A DNA stretch of 7,743 nt from Anaerolineae bacterium. GTDB taxonomy: Bacteria > Chloroflexota > Anaerolineae > 4572-78 > J111. The stretch's first letter is position 1. Every line of letters begins with the position of its first letter. Of this stretch, positions 6,363-7,743 are shown in pieces. The notes under the pieces are model-generated. The model worked only from the letters and a program-made list of their open reading frames with translations. It was not told the DNA's origin and did not search any database. A program made the position numbers and the translations under genes. Location of the stretch: assembly GCA_020433785.1 (NCBI GenBank), contig JAGRCC010000332.1, forward strand, positions 1-7,743, read 5' to 3'.

Positions 6363-7743
6363 ATGAGTCACCGTTGGCGTATTCTTGGAGCGCTTTTAGG
6401 TTTTACTCTGGTTATACTTTTAATCGTAATCCGTCCTCCCATGGCGCAGGCGCAGCTGCTATGTCGCACCTGCCATATTCCGCTACCTCCACTCAATACC
6501 GCAGAATCGGCCTTATCGCGCTCAGCCCAGGATATAACAAAGACAGGTCATACCGAACCCAGTGTTGTCATCAAATGGAACGAATTGATGCTGGCCGCCG
6601 TGCGTAACGGGCCACCACGCCCCACGGTCATTACCCGCTCAATGTTAATGGTTCACACAGCCATGTACGATGCCTGGAGCGCGTACGATGCCACCGCGGA
6701 GCCGGTTGTGCCCGGTTATGTGGTGCGCCAACCGGTCGCACTGCACACCGAGGCTAATCAGGCGGCCGCTGTTAGTCAAGCCGCTTATCAAATGCTGATC
6801 ACCTTGTTTCCCCAATACGAGCAGAATACCCAATCTTTCACTCGAATGATGACCATCCTGGGATACGATATTGTGACCAGCGGCGACACCTCGACGCCCG
6901 CCGGCATCGGCTATCTGGCGGCGCAGGGGGTGCTCGACGCGCGCCGGGATGATGGCTCAAACGCCGCCAACAATTACGCCGACATCACCTCTGAAATTTA
7001 TCCTGATTTGTACCAGCCGGTCAACAGCGCTGACCCCACTACCGGTAAAGTTCCGGGCCAGGCTACGTTTAATCCGAACCACTGGCAGCCGCTTCGCGTG
7101 GCAACGGGTAAAATCTTCGATGCCGGCGGACTACCCGTCTTTGATGCCAACCAGCCCGACAGCTATCGGGATCAAAGTTTTTTGACGCCGCACTGGGGCG
7201 CGGTGACGCCTTTCGCTTTGACTTCAGGCGACCAATTCCGGCCCCCGCCTCCCCCTCTATTAGGCTCCAGCGCTCCCTACACCGACGCGTTGGGCCACCC
7301 AATGACCAACGACGAAGCCTACAAAGCCCAATTTAATCAGGTATTGAATTACAGCGCCCACCTGACCGATAAGATGAAATGTATCGCCGAATATTGGGCC
7401 GATGGCCCGCGTTCGGAGACGCCGCCGGGCCATTGGAACGCGCTGGCCCATGGCATCTCCTACCGCGATCAGCATTCCATCGGCGACGATGTCAAACTCT
7501 TTCTAGCGCTGAATGGCGCGCTATTCGATGCCAGTGTTTCTGCCTGGGATGCCAAACGGGCCTATGATTCGGTTCGCCCCATCTCGGCCATTCGCCATTT
7601 ATACAATGGCCAGACCATCAAGGCTTGGGCCGGACCCAACCAAGGCGCCCAAGAGATTTCCGGCGATAAATGGCAACCGTACCAGGCCCTGACGTTCGTG
7701 ACCCCGGCGTTCGCCGAATATGTGTCGGGCCACAGCACCTTTA
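6363..7743 (+). CDS. Secreted vanadium-dependent haloperoxidase / PAP2-superfamily enzyme (3' end outside window)
   Basis: The reading frame is open from an ATG with AGGAGAGGGG upstream through 460 codons to the right edge, so the C-terminus is missing. Residues 4-30 are a signal peptide (basic start, hydrophobic 8-23, AQA-Q cleavage near 30). Residues 65-150 (WNELMLAAVRNGPP, MVHTAMYDAWSAYD, AAVSQAAYQML) match the helical N-terminal part of bacterial vanadium haloperoxidase-like proteins. The vanadate/phosphate-binding motif K-x6-RP is seen as K398...R405-P406, and the second motif as S455-G456-H457. The third motif, with Arg and His about 80-100 residues on, would lie past the edge. W395 and F450 occupy the places of Trp350 and Phe397 in the fungal chloroperoxidase. 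Such enzymes oxidise halides with peroxide; a phosphatase role is the main alternative. Oddly, a CXXCH motif (C34-H38) follows the signal peptide. Confidence 0.9.
   Translation, partial: MSHRWRILGALLGFTLVILLIVIRPPMAQAQLLCRTCHIPLPPLNTAESALSRSAQDITKTGHTEPSVVIKWNELMLAAVRNGPPRPTVITRSMLMVHTAMYDAWSAYDATAEPVVPGYVVRQPVALHTEANQAAAVSQAAYQMLITLFPQYEQNTQSFTRMMTILGYDIVTSGDTSTPAGIGYLAAQGVLDARRDDGSNAANNYADITSEIYPDLYQPVNSADPTTGKVPGQATFNPNHWQPLRVATGKIFDAGGLPVFDANQPDSYRDQSFLTPHWGAVTPFALTSGDQFRPPPPPLLGSSAPYTDALGHPMTNDEAYKAQFNQVLNYSAHLTDKMKCIAEYWADGPRSETPPGHWNALAHGISYRDQHSIGDDVKLFLALNGALFDASVSAWDAKRAYDSVRPISAIRHLYNGQTIKAWAGPNQGAQEISGDKWQPYQALTFVTPAFAEYVSGHSTF

Noticed and set aside
6456..6464. Lipoprotein signal ending at C34 of the haloperoxidase
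   Set aside because: The residues before C34 are Q-L-L, without the small residue required just before the lipobox Cys. A signal peptidase I site (AQA-Q) fits better.
6374..6607. Plus-strand 77-codon frame at the start of the haloperoxidase gene
   Set aside because: It begins 11 bases inside the haloperoxidase frame with no ribosome site of its own, and its product looks random. The long open frame from 6363 with signal peptide and active-site motifs is the real gene.
6949..7567. Several short frames on both strands in the right part of the window
   Set aside because: All fall inside the haloperoxidase coding frame, which continues past the window edge and carries conserved motifs.

Overview
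The window holds five protein-coding genes: four complete and one cut by the right edge. No RNA genes, CRISPR arrays or insertion sequences were seen. The gene style points to a Chloroflexota bacterium, perhaps Anaerolineae-like. This rests on a secreted enzyme carrying a small beta-sandwich plus dockerin module ahead of its catalytic part, a many-membrane-segment GAF histidine kinase, and short GGAGAT-rich intergenic repeats. The assignment is from remembered family style, not a database search, and is moderate at best.

Layout. Bases 1-174 hold a 9-bp tandem triplet (2-28) and a possible promoter with an operator-like palindrome. Next is a secreted dockerin-bearing di-haem cytochrome c peroxidase (175-1974, +). 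A 373-bp intergenic stretch follows, with repeat-derived hairpin material and a possible promoter. Then comes a membrane sensor histidine kinase with no response regulator beside it (2348-4624, +). Between it and the convergent folate genes is a 17-bp perfect-stem hairpin inside a larger inverted repeat. The folate operon folK-folE reads on the minus strand (6007 down to 4776); the two genes share one base (TAATG). A 355-bp divergent promoter region separates folK from the last gene, a secreted vanadium-dependent haloperoxidase/PAP2-type enzyme (6363 to beyond 7743, +).

How the genes relate. FolE makes dihydroneopterin triphosphate from GTP and FolK pyrophosphorylates the later 6-hydroxymethyl pterin, so this pair is housekeeping pterin/folate synthesis. 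The two outer genes both encode exported enzymes of families that use hydrogen peroxide, one with haem c and one with vanadate. Whether they cooperate, or are controlled by the sensor kinase, cannot be shown from this sequence.

The points most worth a second look are a haem-c-type CXXCH motif just after the signal peptide of the haloperoxidase, the dockerin-peroxidase fusion with His at the usual Met/Tyr distal-ligand position, and the GGAGAT hairpin family shared by two intergenic regions.
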